Shown: in pieces, positions 1 through 9,342 of the stretch
How positions within the stretch are numbered: position 1 is the stretch's first letter
How the letters are laid out: each line of letters begins with the position of its first letter
DNA from: Yersinia intermedia
GTDB taxonomy: Bacteria > Pseudomonadota > Gammaproteobacteria > Enterobacterales > Enterobacteriaceae
Reading direction: 5' to 3'
Assembly: GCF_900635455.1 (NCBI RefSeq)
Contig: NZ_LR134116.1
Span: forward strand, 3,534,001 to 3,598,000
DNA: 64,000 bases
The notes under the pieces: generated by a model
What the model was told of the DNA's origin: nothing
Seen by the model: the letters and a program-made list of their open reading frames with translations, nothing else
Database searches by the model: none
Made by a program: the position numbers and the translations under genes

Positions 1-2702
1 GCCAGGAAAGTTAATGATAATAACGTCTGACTGCCTGCCCGCTTAGTATCATCGAGTAAAGAACGTAAATGGTTACTCAACCGAATATTCTGAGCCGGCC
101 ATAAGGAGAACAAAATTGGCAGAAAAGAGGGCAGCGCAACCAACATGATAACCAGCAGTACCCCAACCCACGCAGCAGGCATGGGGAGCATCCAACTGCA
201 ACCCAACAACATCAGTGCAAAGGGGGCGACCAGCGAGCGGCGCAAGTTATCCACCATTTTCCAGCGGCCTAGCAACGGAACATTCTTACTATCTTTACCG
301 TTTTTGACCACCCAACGCAGTAATTGCCAGTCACCCCGCGTCCAGCGATGCTGACGCTTAGTCACTACGTCATAACGGGCGGGTGACTCTTCAACCACTT
401 CAATATCAGAGGCTAATCCGGCCCGGGCAAAAATCCCCTCAAACAGATCATGGCTGAGTAAGGCATTTTCCGGCACCCTGCCTGCCAGCGCGGCTTCAAA
501 CGCATCAACATCATAAATACCTTTGCCGGTATAAGAGCCTTCGCCAAACATATCCTGATAAACATCTGAAACTGCGGCGGCGTAAGGGTCCATCCCCCCT
601 GGGCCGGAAAACACCCGTTGGTATAACGATCCCCCTTTCCCCATTGGTAATGCCAGCGTCACCCGTGGCTGAAGGATGCCATAACCATCAGTGATCCGCT
701 GTTTGTCAGCACTGAAACGCGGCTGATTAAGGGGATGTGCCATTTTGCCAATCAAGTGCAAGGCAGCATCGCGAGGAAGACGGGTATCGGCATCCAGCGT
801 AATGACATAGCGCACATCAGTTGGCACCTGTGGCTCACCGGCCGCGGTAGCAATAAATGAGGTGTCCGTTGCACCGCGTAACAGGCGGTTAAGCTCATGC
901 AGCTTACCGCGCTTGCGCTCCCAGCCCATCCAACAGTTTTCATTTTCATTAAACCGCCGCTGACGGTACAGCAACAGGAAACGCGGCCCCGCTGGGCCGG
1001 GACCATATTGTTGGTTAAGCCGTGCAATAGCCGCATCAGCCAATGCCAATAACGGACCATCACTTGGGGTAACTTGCTGGTCAGCATCAACCCCATCCAG
1101 TAACAGGGCAAAAGTAAGGGAACCGCTAGCCCCGGATAAATGATGGACTTCTAGCTGTTCGACTTGCTCAAGTAAATCGTCTTTACTGGTGAGTAACGTG
1201 GGTACCACCACCAATGTACGTAATGCATCAGGCACGCCACCGGCTAATTCCAGCCCAGGTAAAATAGTGGCCCCAAAACTCCAGGTAATAATACGGTTTA
1301 CCAGAGCTGTCGCTACGTCTGTCGTTGGAATAAATGCGATTAAGGTAAATAATACCAGCCAGCCCACCGCCAGTCCGGGGAAGGAGAGCGCCCACAGCGC
1401 CAATGCAAGCAATCCGGCGGTAACCAGAAAAATGGCCCCCATATAACCGCCAACACCAAAGCTGACACTCAAGCGGCTAAACCATAAACGTATTGAAGGA
1501 CTGAATCTGAGTTGATTCTCCAGTTCACGCCTTCCTGCCCCAATCAAGTGATAACCTGGGTCACGGCAACGTTCGACATTCTCTGGTTCTGCGGTTTCGG
1601 CTGTACTCTGCGCAACTTGCAGAGCAAGACCTGCAATTTCAAGTTCAGTGAAGGTGGAACCACGGCATAATTGTTCGATGGCGCTGCGATACAGATTGCG
1701 GGTTTGAAAATCCATACTGGCAAAGGTGCTGCCCTGGCGTAAGCATTCATCAACCAGACTCACGCTCTCAAACAAATCAGCCCAATCAATATCCGAGATT
1801 AACCGCATACTGGTAATCACATTGCGGACCGAAACATTAGACGAACCCTGCCGTAATTGGGCTCGTTGTACCACTTCACTAATTGATAGCCCTTGTGAGT
1901 TAAGGCGATCTTCCAGCCAGCCCAACGCTGGCGTTGTGCGCGGATCCTGATCCCGTAACCGCTTTGCCAGTTGAGAGGCAAATTGTTCAGATAATGGCTC
2001 ACTGGAGCGCACGGCCATATCGGACTCTAACGCCAATTGGCTATCTCCGGCTTCTAATAAGCGATTCGCCAGCGCCTCGGCATCCGAACGGGCTTTACGT
2101 CCTTGTGTTATCTGATCGGCCAGACGACGTAAATTCTCTATCAGCACAATACGCAGAGTAATCGCCACGGCCCAAAGTTCGCCGATAGTCAGCGGTTGAA
2201 CACGCTGATACGCCATAATAAAACGACACAAAACCTCTGGGTCCAGATGGCTGTCAGTGTGTGCCACAAAAGCCCAGGTAATGCCAAATACGCGTGGATA
2301 GCCGGCGAAGGGGCCATCGGCCAGTTTCGGTAATTGGCGGTAATAACCCGGAGGCAAATCATCACGGATCTCGCGAATTTGCTCTTCAACCAGATGATAA
2401 TTATCCAACAACCACTCAGCCGCAGGAACGACTGCTCGGCCATTCTCCAACTCTGCGGCACTGGCCCGATATGCTGCCAACAAGGTATTGGCGTTATCAT
2501 CCAGGCGGGCATGCAGAGTAGATACCCGTGGTGGGTGGGTAGTTATCGACTGGGCTTTGGCGAGGCTTTCAGCATGCTCTTCCAAACGCTCCACACTGAA
2601 TAGTTCTTCTCTTACGGGTGCAGAATCATGCCAGGGGGTCGCTGCGATAGGTGATCCAAAAATAGTTCGTGATCCAAGAATAGCCTTTAGAAATAAGTTC
2701 AT
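1..2702 (-). CDS. ndvB: Cyclic beta-1,2-glucan synthase, N-terminal part (partial)
   Basis: About 900 codons are open from an ATG at 2702 to the left edge, so the 3' part is missing; family members are around 2800 residues. The protein polymerises UDP-glucose into cyclic beta-1,2-glucans at the inner membrane and cyclises them with C-terminal GH94-like modules that lie outside this window. Visible here: a soluble N-terminal region, two hydrophobic blocks (about residues 415-460 and 810-860), and between them a glycosyltransferase 84 core with the metal-binding LDADTRLP (about 636) and an RHRW-like QHRWTRGDW box (about 787). The start MNLFLKAILGS is the only ATG consistent with the family N-terminus. 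The spacer to ycgR is 445 bp, so it is probably a separate transcript. Family assignment is firm; product length and function cannot be confirmed from a fragment. Confidence 0.85.
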   Translation of the reverse strand, partial: MNLFLKAILGSRTIFGSPIAATPWHDSAPVREELFSVERLEEHAESLAKAQSITTHPPRVSTLHARLDDNANTLLAAYRASAAELENGRAVVPAAEWLLDNYHLVEEQIREIRDDLPPGYYRQLPKLADGPFAGYPRVFGITWAFVAHTDSHLDPEVLCRFIMAYQRVQPLTIGELWAVAITLRIVLIENLRRLADQITQGRKARSDAEALANRLLEAGDSQLALESDMAVRSSEPLSEQFASQLAKRLRDQDPRTTPALGWLEDRLNSQGLSISEVVQRAQLRQGSSNVSVRNVITSMRLISDIDWADLFESVSLVDECLRQGSTFASMDFQTRNLYRSAIEQLCRGSTFTELEIAGLALQVAQSTAETAEPENVERCRDPGYHLIGAGRRELENQLRFSPSIRLWFSRLSVSFGVGGYMGAIFLVTAGLLALALWALSFPGLAVGWLVLFTLIAFIPTTDVATALVNRIITWSFGATILPGLELAGGVPDALRTLVVVPTLLTSKDDLLEQVEQLEVHHLSGASGSLTFALLLDGVDADQQVTPSDGPLLALADAAIARLNQQYGPGPAGPRFLLLYRQRRFNENENCWMGWERKRGKLHELNRLLRGATDTSFIATAAGEPQVPTDVRYVITLDADTRLPRDAALHLIGKMAHPLNQPRFSADKQRITDGYGILQPRVTLALPMGKGGSLYQRVFSGPGGMDPYAAAVSDVYQDMFGEGSYTGKGIYDVDAFEAALAGRVPENALLSHDLFEGIFARAGLASDIEVVEESPARYDVVTKRQHRWTRGDWQLLRWVVKNGKDSKNVPLLGRWKMVDNLRRSLVAPFALMLLGCSWMLPMPAAWVGVLLVIMLVALPSFLPILFSLWPAQNIRLSNHLRSLLDDTKRAGSQTLLSLTFL

Positions 2703-3147
2703 AGGTACCTTTCTGGTCGGGTGCTCATACAGACTGATGGCAATCTGCATAATGAAAAGTCGGGAATAGCCAGTAAAAGGCGTATCCAAACGGATTGCTC
2801 AGGTGAGCTTCCTGAGCCGTGCGAGCCGCGTGATATTGAGCAGAAAACAGCCTTACAGGCAGAATGCTGTCAAAAATGCCGAGTGAAGGTAGAAAGCAAA
2901 AGACTGATACGCCACAGCATCCAGTCATAAAAAAGAGGCGAGTAAAGGCTGACGATACGCCATAAACGTACGACAGCAAAAAAGCTGAATAGTATTAACT
3001 ATAGCCCAAAGGAGAAATTAAGGATCAGGGCATAAAAGGAGAGAAATAAATCAAAAGGTTACATTACTGACAGGTACTGGAATTTAAATACCTGCTGCTT
3101 TGCCACTATTACACAGACTGTCAGTAATCACCCCATACTTTTAAAAA
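2703..3147. other. 445-bp intergenic region between ndvB and ycgR
   Basis: No credible gene is present; the short open frames lack ribosome binding sites and resemble nothing. It should hold the ndvB promoter, but I cannot pick out convincing -35/-10 boxes. The only clear structure is a nested inverted repeat near the ycgR end (3063-3128), listed separately. Confidence 0.5.
3063..3128 (-). repeat. Nested inverted repeat after ycgR
   Basis: ATTACTGACAG at 3063-3073 is perfectly complementary to CTGTCAGTAAT at 3118-3128. Inside, CAGGTA (3071-3076) pairs with TACCTG (3089-3094). The two stems share bases 3071-3073, so they exclude each other. It starts 20 bp after the ycgR stop and lacks a strong U-tract. 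It could be an unusual terminator, a processing hairpin or a small palindromic repeat; I cannot choose. Confidence 0.6.
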
Positions 3148-3897
3148 CTAGAGGTTGTCTTGAAATTTTCGCGCTTTGGCTGTTTGCTGTTTCTCTAACT
3201 CAAAAATAGCGCGTTGCAGCCCTTTTTCTTGCATGGGACTTAAGCGAGGGAATTTAAAACTCAAGCGTTGAACGGTGAGGGTTTCACCCTTGTTATTTAC
3301 GACCTGTTTATCGATGGCACGGATAAATTGCAGATCCAGCTTAAAAACACCAAAGCTACCTAAATCCACTGAGACATCCTGTAAAATACCGCATTCCTGA
3401 AGGGGGAACTCACTGCCCTTCACTGCATACAACCCCATGCCACCCAGAGAAATATCACCCAACATATACGAGAATTTACTGCCATCAGAGAATTTGCCAG
3501 AACAATAATAGGGAGGCCACTGAGGAATGTTTACCCGAAAATACTCCCGCCGTTGAATGAAGTAAAGCTGCTCAGGAATGGCCGCACTAAAAGCAGGTAA
3601 TGATAAATATTTTATGCTTTTCAGTTGATTAAAGGTAAATTCAATTTTTGCGCCAGTGGGTTCTGCAATAATAGTCAATTGGTTAGCTGCAAGGGCCAGT
3701 GTGTTCTCATGTTCTACACTGCCAAAATCAAAAATAAACTGATTCGTCTCAGGTACCACATCCAGAATACGGCTGATAAATTGTCCACGGGCATGGATAA
3801 CCATCACTGCGGTATCGTTCTTCTTTAAATCTCGAAGAATTGCACAGATCGCTAATTTATTCGTTTTAACAAAATTCTCTTTAGACGTTTCGCTCAC
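3148..3897 (-). CDS. ycgR: Flagellar brake protein YcgR (PilZ, c-di-GMP effector)
   Basis: YcgR binds cyclic di-GMP and then interacts with the flagellar motor to slow swimming. The 249-residue protein has an N-terminal YcgR domain (about 1-110) and a C-terminal PilZ domain. The c-di-GMP motifs are intact: QRREYFR (residues 115-121, the RxxxR element) and DISLGG (148-153, the D/N-x-S-x-x-G element). The start is a GTG at 3897, preceded by GGGGAA six bases away; the nearby ATG is in another frame. It stands alone between ndvB and the psu operon. Length and motifs match the enterobacterial family. Confidence 0.93.
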   Translation of the reverse strand: MSETSKENFVKTNKLAICAILRDLKKNDTAVMVIHARGQFISRILDVVPETNQFIFDFGSVEHENTLALAANQLTIIAEPTGAKIEFTFNQLKSIKYLSLPAFSAAIPEQLYFIQRREYFRVNIPQWPPYYCSGKFSDGSKFSYMLGDISLGGMGLYAVKGSEFPLQECGILQDVSVDLGSFGVFKLDLQFIRAIDKQVVNNKGETLTVQRLSFKFPRLSPMQEKGLQRAIFELEKQQTAKARKFQDNL

Positions 3898-4121
3898 CGA
3901 CCATTCCCCATCATTAATTTATTGCTCTGGCTACCCAGATTATTTTTAATAAGCATATAAATATCAGGATGTTTATCGGCAGATGTTTGAATTACTTTAA
4001 TTATTTTTATATAAATATGATCATTTAAACTATATCTCATAGATTTCAAGGTGTAAGAAATCCACATAGGCTTTGAATGGTGGCTATCTCAAAGGCCATC
4101 TGCAAGATTAAATGATTGATT

Positions 4122-4158
4122 AGTGCATTAATCCTTTTGCTTGGTAGATTAATGCACC
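4122..4158 (-). terminator. Inverted repeat, probable end of psu operon
   Basis: AGTGCATTAATC (4122-4133) pairs with GATTAATGCACC (4147-4158; one G-T at the end) around a 13-base loop, 20 bp past the psuT stop. The T-tract on the minus strand is poor, so factor-independent termination is not certain; it may be a stabilising or rho-linked hairpin. Confidence 0.5.
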
Positions 4159-4177
4159 AGAAGAGATATCAATAACC

Positions 4178-5446
4178 CTAGCCCGGTAATAAACTCCCCA
4201 AACCAATAAACAGCCCGGCAATAGTAGCGCTCATCAGATTAGATAGTGTCGCCGCCAGCAGTGCACGGAATCCTAAGCGCGCAATTTCAGAGGCTCGCTC
4301 AGGTGCTACGGCACTGAAAGCACCTACCACTACAGCAATTGAGCCAAAATTGGCAAAACCACACAACGCAAAAGAGATAACGGCAATCGTTTTTACATCT
4401 AACGTCGCGATGGTTTCTTTCAGATAAGGAGAGAAACTCAGATAGGCTACAAACTCGTTAATCGCTAATTTCTGGCCGATAAAACCACCCGCCAGTGAAG
4501 CATGTTCCCAGGATACGCCCATAATATAAGCCAGAGGCGAGAACACATAGCCAAGGATACTTTCCAGACTGAGGTGTTCGAAACCAAAGATGCCGCCAAT
4601 TCCGCCAATAATGCCGTTAATTAACGCAATTAATGCAACAAATGCCATCACGACGGTGGCAACCCCAACGGCAATTTTTAACCCCAGCATGGCACCGCTG
4701 GCTGCGGCTTCGATAATACTGGCAGGGCGTTTGTCACTGAATGTCATCTCATTGAATTCAACTTTTGACTCTTCTGTCGCCGGGCTGATAATACGCGCAA
4801 ATAATATCCCGCCAGGGATAGCCATTAACGAAGCAGCCAACAAATATTCAATCGGAACCCCTAACCCTGCATAGCCTACCAACATAGAACCCGCGATGGA
4901 TGCCATACCGCTACAGATGACGGTAAACAGTTCATTGCTGTTCATCTTATTAATAAAGGGTTTAACGACTGCGGGGATCTCATTCTGACCAAGGAAGATA
5001 GTGGTGACGGCGGCAAATGACTCTACTTTACTGATACCGAGTAACTTTTGAAATATAGACCCAAGAATATTAATCAACCATCCCATAATGCCAAGATAGT
5101 AAAGAATAGAAATTAATGAAGTGATGAAAATAATGGCCGGCAAAACATGGAAAGCAAAGACAAAACCTGCACCGTCAAATAACTCATTCATTTTTGGGCT
5201 AACTAAACCGCCAAAAATAAATGCGCTACCCGCATCACTATACGAAATGACTCTATTCACTGTATTAGCAATAGAAGAGATAAACCACTTCCCAGCAGGA
5301 ACATAGAGCATGACTGCACCCAATGTTATCTGTAACAATAATGCAGCCCCGACGGTCCGTAATCTTATCTTTCTTTTATTTACTGAAAAAACATAGGCGA
5401 TAAACAATAAGATGCATATCCCCGCCAAACTACGCAATAAATCCAT
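4178..5446 (-). CDS. psuT: CNT-family nucleoside (putative pseudouridine) transporter PsuT/NupX
   Basis: A 422-residue concentrative nucleoside transporter with the NupC-type layout: an N-terminal helix bundle, the EIPAVVKPFINKMN segment and a C-terminal AlgFRALLAATLSNLMSATIAG-like stretch typical of the family. Its position as third gene after psuK and psuG matches E. coli yeiC-yeiN-yeiM, whose last gene is the proposed pseudouridine importer, so uptake of pseudouridine into the cytoplasm is the likely role. A 148-bp gap containing a strong hairpin separates it from psuG, so its expression may be uncoupled from the two enzymes. Transporter class is secure; substrate rests on context. Confidence 0.82.
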   Translation of the reverse strand: MDLLRSLAGICILLFIAYVFSVNKRKIRLRTVGAALLLQITLGAVMLYVPAGKWFISSIANTVNRVISYSDAGSAFIFGGLVSPKMNELFDGAGFVFAFHVLPAIIFITSLISILYYLGIMGWLINILGSIFQKLLGISKVESFAAVTTIFLGQNEIPAVVKPFINKMNSNELFTVICSGMASIAGSMLVGYAGLGVPIEYLLAASLMAIPGGILFARIISPATEESKVEFNEMTFSDKRPASIIEAAASGAMLGLKIAVGVATVVMAFVALIALINGIIGGIGGIFGFEHLSLESILGYVFSPLAYIMGVSWEHASLAGGFIGQKLAINEFVAYLSFSPYLKETIATLDVKTIAVISFALCGFANFGSIAVVVGAFSAVAPERASEIARLGFRALLAATLSNLMSATIAGLFIGLGSLLPG

Positions 5447-5483
5447 AAATCCCCCGAAGTACCTCGAAGTTACTATATAGATA

Positions 5484-5546
5484 GCTCATGCTCGAAAAGG
5501 TGCCCCTCGGACAACAAATGTGTCAGGGCACCTCAAAGATATGAGC
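5484..5546 (-). promoter_or_regulatory. Intercistronic hairpin between psuG and psuT
   Basis: AGGTGCCC (5498-5505) pairs perfectly with GGGCACCT (5526-5533), and outside it GCTCAT (5484-5489) pairs with ATGAGC (5541-5546). On the transcribed minus strand the inner stem is followed by TTTTCGAG. This could partially terminate, or protect the upstream mRNA from 3' exonucleases, giving less transporter than enzyme. Confidence 0.6.
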
Positions 5547-5594
5547 AAGTATTTTGTAATAAGGACAATATTTAAAGCGTGTTACTGTTCTTTA

Positions 5595-6530
5595 TTAAAT
5601 AATGCTCTGATATGAGCAGGCAATTTTGGCGGCTAATTGCGCATTATTAAATACCAACTGTATATTAGCGTTTAAACTGTCACCGCCAGTTAATTCAGCC
5701 ACCCTGGCCAACAGGAATGGTGTACTTTCTTTACCGATAACCCCCTGCTCTTCTGATTCTGTTACTGCTTGATCGATGGCAGCATTGATCATCCCTTCTG
5801 ATAATGCGTATTGTGGTGGAATGGGGTTGGCGACAACCATTCCTCCGCGCAGGCCCATACTCCATTTGGCGTTCATTGCTGCCGCAATTTGCTCAGCACT
5901 GTCTAAGGTAATACTGACCTCAAACGGGCTGGTCCGGCAGAAGAAGGCGGGCAGTGACCGGGTCTGATAACCGATAACTGGCACCCCATTAGTTTCCAGA
6001 TATTCCATGGTTAGACCTAAGTCCAAAATAGATTTAGCGCCGGCGCAAACCACAGTCACATTAGTTTTCGCCAATTCCTGTAAATCGGCTGAAATATCAA
6101 ATGTGGTGGCCGCACCACGGTGTACACCACCAATACCACCGGTCGCAAAAACCTTAATCTTCGCCATTTCTGCAATAATCATGGTGGAAGCCACTGTTGT
6201 GGCACCATGTTGCCCATTTGCTACTACAAAAGGCAAATCACGGCGACTGACTTTCATAATGCTATGGCCTTCTTTGCCCAGCAATTCTATTTCGTCACGG
6301 GATAGACCCGCTTTCATCCGGCCGTTTATAACGGCAATAGTGGCAGGAACGGCTCCATTCTCACGAATTTTCTGCTCTACCAATAACGCTGTTTCTACAT
6401 TTTGTGGATAAGGCATCCCATGAGAAATAATGGTAGATTCTAATGCGACGACGGCTTTATTTTGCGCCAAAGCCTGTGCAACCTCTGGTGATATATCTAA
6501 ATAAGATTGTGCCATTGCGTTATTTATCAT
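5595..6530 (-). CDS. psuG: Pseudouridine-5'-phosphate glycosidase
   Basis: PsuG reversibly cleaves the C-glycosidic bond of pseudouridine 5'-phosphate to give uracil and ribose 5-phosphate, following phosphorylation by PsuK. The 311-residue length and sequence (VALESTIISHGMPYPQN near residue 30, GGIGGVHRGA near 135, the C-terminal GGDSLNANIQLVFNNA) match the family throughout. The ATG at 6530 overlaps the psuK stop as ATGA, indicating translational coupling; a second in-frame ATG lies five codons later and cannot be excluded as the start. Acts in the cytoplasm in pseudouridine salvage. Confidence 0.95.
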   Translation of the reverse strand: MINNAMAQSYLDISPEVAQALAQNKAVVALESTIISHGMPYPQNVETALLVEQKIRENGAVPATIAVINGRMKAGLSRDEIELLGKEGHSIMKVSRRDLPFVVANGQHGATTVASTMIIAEMAKIKVFATGGIGGVHRGAATTFDISADLQELAKTNVTVVCAGAKSILDLGLTMEYLETNGVPVIGYQTRSLPAFFCRTSPFEVSITLDSAEQIAAAMNAKWSMGLRGGMVVANPIPPQYALSEGMINAAIDQAVTESEEQGVIGKESTPFLLARVAELTGGDSLNANIQLVFNNAQLAAKIACSYQSII

Positions 6531-7645
6531 GGTTGTAATTCCAATAGTTTTTTAACACTGCCATTTGACAGATTGGGGTTATTGGTCAGTTCCGAAGAGA
6601 GCGTTAATGCTGAACACCCTTGAGCAAAACGGATACTCTCAGCAAATTCCATATCATCCAGCCAGCAACTTGCTAACCCAGACATCATGGCGTCTCCGGC
6701 ACCGGTGACATTCACAATGTTAATATTCAGTGGTAATGACCAACCAACCTGGCCGTCAATTTCACTGAAGTAAACGCCCTCTTTGCCCATACTTAATGCC
6801 AGACGCTGGACACCTTGCTGATGAAACCATTGTGCTACCGTCGGAATATCATCATGGCTATTAATTTTTATGCCACTGAGTATTTCAGCTTCCAGGCGAT
6901 TAGGTTTTAACGTGTGAATATGGGATAACCAGTTCTTAATTCTGGGCGCTTTGAAAGCCGAGACAGTATCGACGAATACAGGCACATTACCGGCATTGGT
7001 AAATATCCATGAGAGGGCCTCTTCGGTTAAATTACAATCAACGACTAATATTCCAGCGTGTTGAATTATCTCCTTGGTGGTCGCTAATAATGACGGCGTT
7101 AGTTTTTCTAATATGCGCATATCATTAATTGCCACTAACATTTCGCCACCGTCATCAAGTAACGAGACATAAGTAGAGGTATTTTCGCCGTGTAAACTGT
7201 GGCAATTACTGACATTAACACCGGCGCGTTTAGCTTCATCAATCAGGGTCGCGCCATAAAAATCATCACCCACCACCGAGATGAGATGGCACTCCTTGCC
7301 TAATAGCGCGATATTTTCAGCAATATTTCGCCCAACACCGCCTGGGGTGCATTTTATCTTCCCCGGATTAGAATCTTCATAAATGAGCTTGCTGGCTGCA
7401 TAACCACAAACATCCATATTTACCGAGCCAACCACCACCACATAACTGTGCTCTGATAATATATATCCCTTCCCTTTGATATAACCTTTTTGCATCAGAT
7501 TCATAATGTGACCCGCAACACCCGAGCGACTAATGCCTAGAATATCGGCAATTTCTTGCTGGGGGATCAATGGATCTCGTCTCAGAAGCTGCAATATTTG
7601 TTTTTCTCGGCTGGTCATAATGGACACTTGTTTGTTTTTAAACAT
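6527..7645 (-). CDS. psuK: Pseudouridine kinase with N-terminal winged-helix domain
   Basis: PfkB-family sugar kinase that phosphorylates pseudouridine. The kinase part (about residues 68-372) has the GGVGRN substrate box (102-107) and the anion-hole/catalytic VTGAGDA motif with Asp318. Residues 10-60 form a winged helix-turn-helix (TSREKQILQLLRRDP...EIADILGISRSGVAGHI), absent from E. coli PsuK (313 aa) but present in E. coli YeiI-like kinases. The fusion suggests that the enzyme also senses its substrate and controls its own operon, which is inference. The start is uncertain: ATG at 7645 or at 7618 (before TSREK); neither has a strong ribosome binding site. First gene of psuK-psuG-psuT. Confidence 0.9.
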   Translation of the reverse strand: MFKNKQVSIMTSREKQILQLLRRDPLIPQQEIADILGISRSGVAGHIMNLMQKGYIKGKGYILSEHSYVVVVGSVNMDVCGYAASKLIYEDSNPGKIKCTPGGVGRNIAENIALLGKECHLISVVGDDFYGATLIDEAKRAGVNVSNCHSLHGENTSTYVSLLDDGGEMLVAINDMRILEKLTPSLLATTKEIIQHAGILVVDCNLTEEALSWIFTNAGNVPVFVDTVSAFKAPRIKNWLSHIHTLKPNRLEAEILSGIKINSHDDIPTVAQWFHQQGVQRLALSMGKEGVYFSEIDGQVGWSLPLNINIVNVTGAGDAMMSGLASCWLDDMEFAESIRFAQGCSALTLSSELTNNPNLSNGSVKKLLELQP

Positions 7646-7755
7646 GTGCTTGTTTTATTATTTTGCCGAAATAGAGTAAAGCGTATTTTATTACTCTATA
7701 GCAAAGTTGAGAGAACGATCGTAAGCGTGTTTTCAAGCAGTTACAGCACTTTTTC

Positions 7756-7771
7756 TGTGATGCAACTCAAG
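7756..7771 (-). promoter_or_regulatory. Possible CRP site upstream of psuK
   Basis: TGTGA-TGCAAC-TCAAG has a perfect left half and a 3/5 right half of TGTGA-N6-TCACA, about 110 bp upstream of the psuK start. Activation of a sugar/nucleoside salvage operon by CRP would be natural, but the match is weak. Confidence 0.3.
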
Positions 7772-8010
7772 TTATTCTGATGGGAAAATAAGTGTCAAAT
7801 AGTGATATTCCGATAAGAAGAATATTCCACTAAAAATAAAGATAGATAATCAAGAGGATAACAATACACGCAGAAGCAACCCAACAAGTGTTTGGTTATC
7901 TATTTTTAGGCAGGTAAATTGATGAATAGCCATAAACACGTTACATTGAATAATGATCTATTTCACAATTAAAGACGTATGCTTAACTGGGGGAATTAAC
8001 CAGAGAGAAA

Positions 8011-8045
8011 AATAAAACGACATCAGCAGCAGCCAGATGTCGCTT
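8011..8045 (-). terminator. Rho-independent terminator of proBA
   Basis: CGACATC (8018-8024) and GATGTCG (8036-8042) form a perfect stem with flanking A/T extension. On the minus strand it is followed by TTTTATTTTTCTC, 30 bp after the proA stop. Confidence 0.85.
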
Positions 8046-8073
8046 TACTGTTCATATTTCTATCAAACGTAAA

Positions 8074-9333
8074 TCAACTACGCACTAAATCGTCGCCATA
8101 GCCAATCCACTTATAGGTTGTCAACGCATCTAACCCCATCGGGCCACGTGCATGAAGTTTTTGCGTACTCACAGCGACCTCGGCCCCCAAACCAAACTGC
8201 CCACCATCGGTAAAGCGGGTACTGGCATTGACATAAACCGCCGATGAATCCACCGCGCGGACAAAATGTTCAGCACTACTGAGTGAGCGGGTCAAAATAG
8301 CGTCAGAATGGCTGGTACCATGCTCGCGAATATGGTCGATGGCAGCATCAATATCAGTAACGATATCCACGTTCAGATCCAGTGATAGCCATTCATCGTC
8401 GTAATCTGCTGCTTCAACGGCCACCACCTTGGCCTTACCTTGCGCCAGATAGGGCAGCGCCTGCGGGCTGGCATGCAGTGTCACGCCAAAGGCATGCATT
8501 CGGGTACTGAGTACTGGCAGGAAGCGCTCAGCAATGGCCTGGTGAACCAGCAAAGTTTCTAATGAGTTACATGCACTTGGCCGCTGAATTTTGGCGTTTT
8601 CAATCACCAACAACGCTTTCTCAACATCAGCACTTTCATCAACAAAGGTATGGCAAACCCCAATACCACCAGTAATGACCGGAATGGTTGATTGCTCACG
8701 GCACAGTTTATGTAAACCCGCGCCACCGCGTGGAATCAACATATCGACATAGCGGTCCATACGCAGTAACTGATTAACCAATTCCCGATCCGGGCTTTCA
8801 ATCGCCTGCACTGCCGCTGCGGGTAAACCGCATTGCTCCAGCGCCTGTTGGATAACCTTCACTGTTGCCTGATTAGTGTGATGAGTCTCTTTCCCGCCCC
8901 GCAAAATCACGGCATTGCCGGTTTTCAAGCAGAGGCTGGCGACATCAATCGTAACGTTAGGTCGGGCTTCATAAATGACACCAATCACCCCCAGAGGCAC
9001 ACGGCGGCGTTCCAGCTTTAAGCCGCTGTCAAGTAGGCTGCCATCAATAACGCGCCCCACAGGGTCATTCAGGCGGCATACCTGACGCACATCATTAGCA
9101 ATGGCGGCTAAGCGTGCCGGTGTCAATAACAACCGATCGAGCAGTGCTTCGCTCATGCCCGTATCACGTGCAGCCTGCATATCTTGCGCGTTGGCATGCA
9201 AAATAGTCTGACTTTCAGATTCCAGCAGGTTGGCTATCACTGCCAATGCCTGATTTTTCTTTGCTGTGCTCAACATCGCCAATTGCCAGGAAGCCTGTTT
9301 AGCGGCTTTCCCCATCTGTTCCAGCATGCTCAT
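8074..9333 (-). CDS. proA: Gamma-glutamyl phosphate reductase
   Basis: ProA reduces gamma-glutamyl phosphate with NADPH to glutamate semialdehyde, the second step of proline synthesis. The 419-residue sequence is aldehyde-dehydrogenase-like with the catalytic cysteine in [11 protein letters not shown] and the conserved blocks [17 protein letters not shown] and [12 protein letters not shown]. The chosen ATG (9333) follows AAGGAG by six bases; a second ATG two codons on would give the E. coli-like start. It follows proB by 9 bp and ends in a clear terminator, so proB-proA is a two-gene operon. Confidence 0.97.
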   Translation of the reverse strand: MSMLEQMGKAAKQASWQLAMLSTAKKNQALAVIANLLESESQTILHANAQDMQAARDTGMSEALLDRLLLTPARLAAIANDVRQVCRLNDPVGRVIDGSLLDSGLKLERRRVPLGVIGVIYEARPNVTIDVASLCLKTGNAVILRGGKETHHTNQATVKVIQQALEQCGLPAAAVQAIESPDRELVNQLLRMDRYVDMLIPRGGAGLHKLCREQSTIPVITGGIGVCHTFVDESADVEKALLVIENAKIQRPSACNSLETLLVHQAIAERFLPVLSTRMHAFGVTLHASPQALPYLAQGKAKVVAVEAADYDDEWLSLDLNVDIVTDIDAAIDHIREHGTSHSDAILTRSLSSAEHFVRAVDSSAVYVNASTRFTDGGQFGLGAEVAVSTQKLHARGPMGLDALTTYKWIGYGDDLVRS

Positions 9334-9342
9334 GCTCGCTCC

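Larger units (their letters stand above)
7646..8073. other. 428-bp region upstream of psuK, downstream of proA
   Basis: No gene. It is AT-rich and holds the proA terminator at 8018-8042, a possible CRP site at 7756-7771 and presumably the psuK promoter. The rest shows no structure I can name. Confidence 0.5.
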
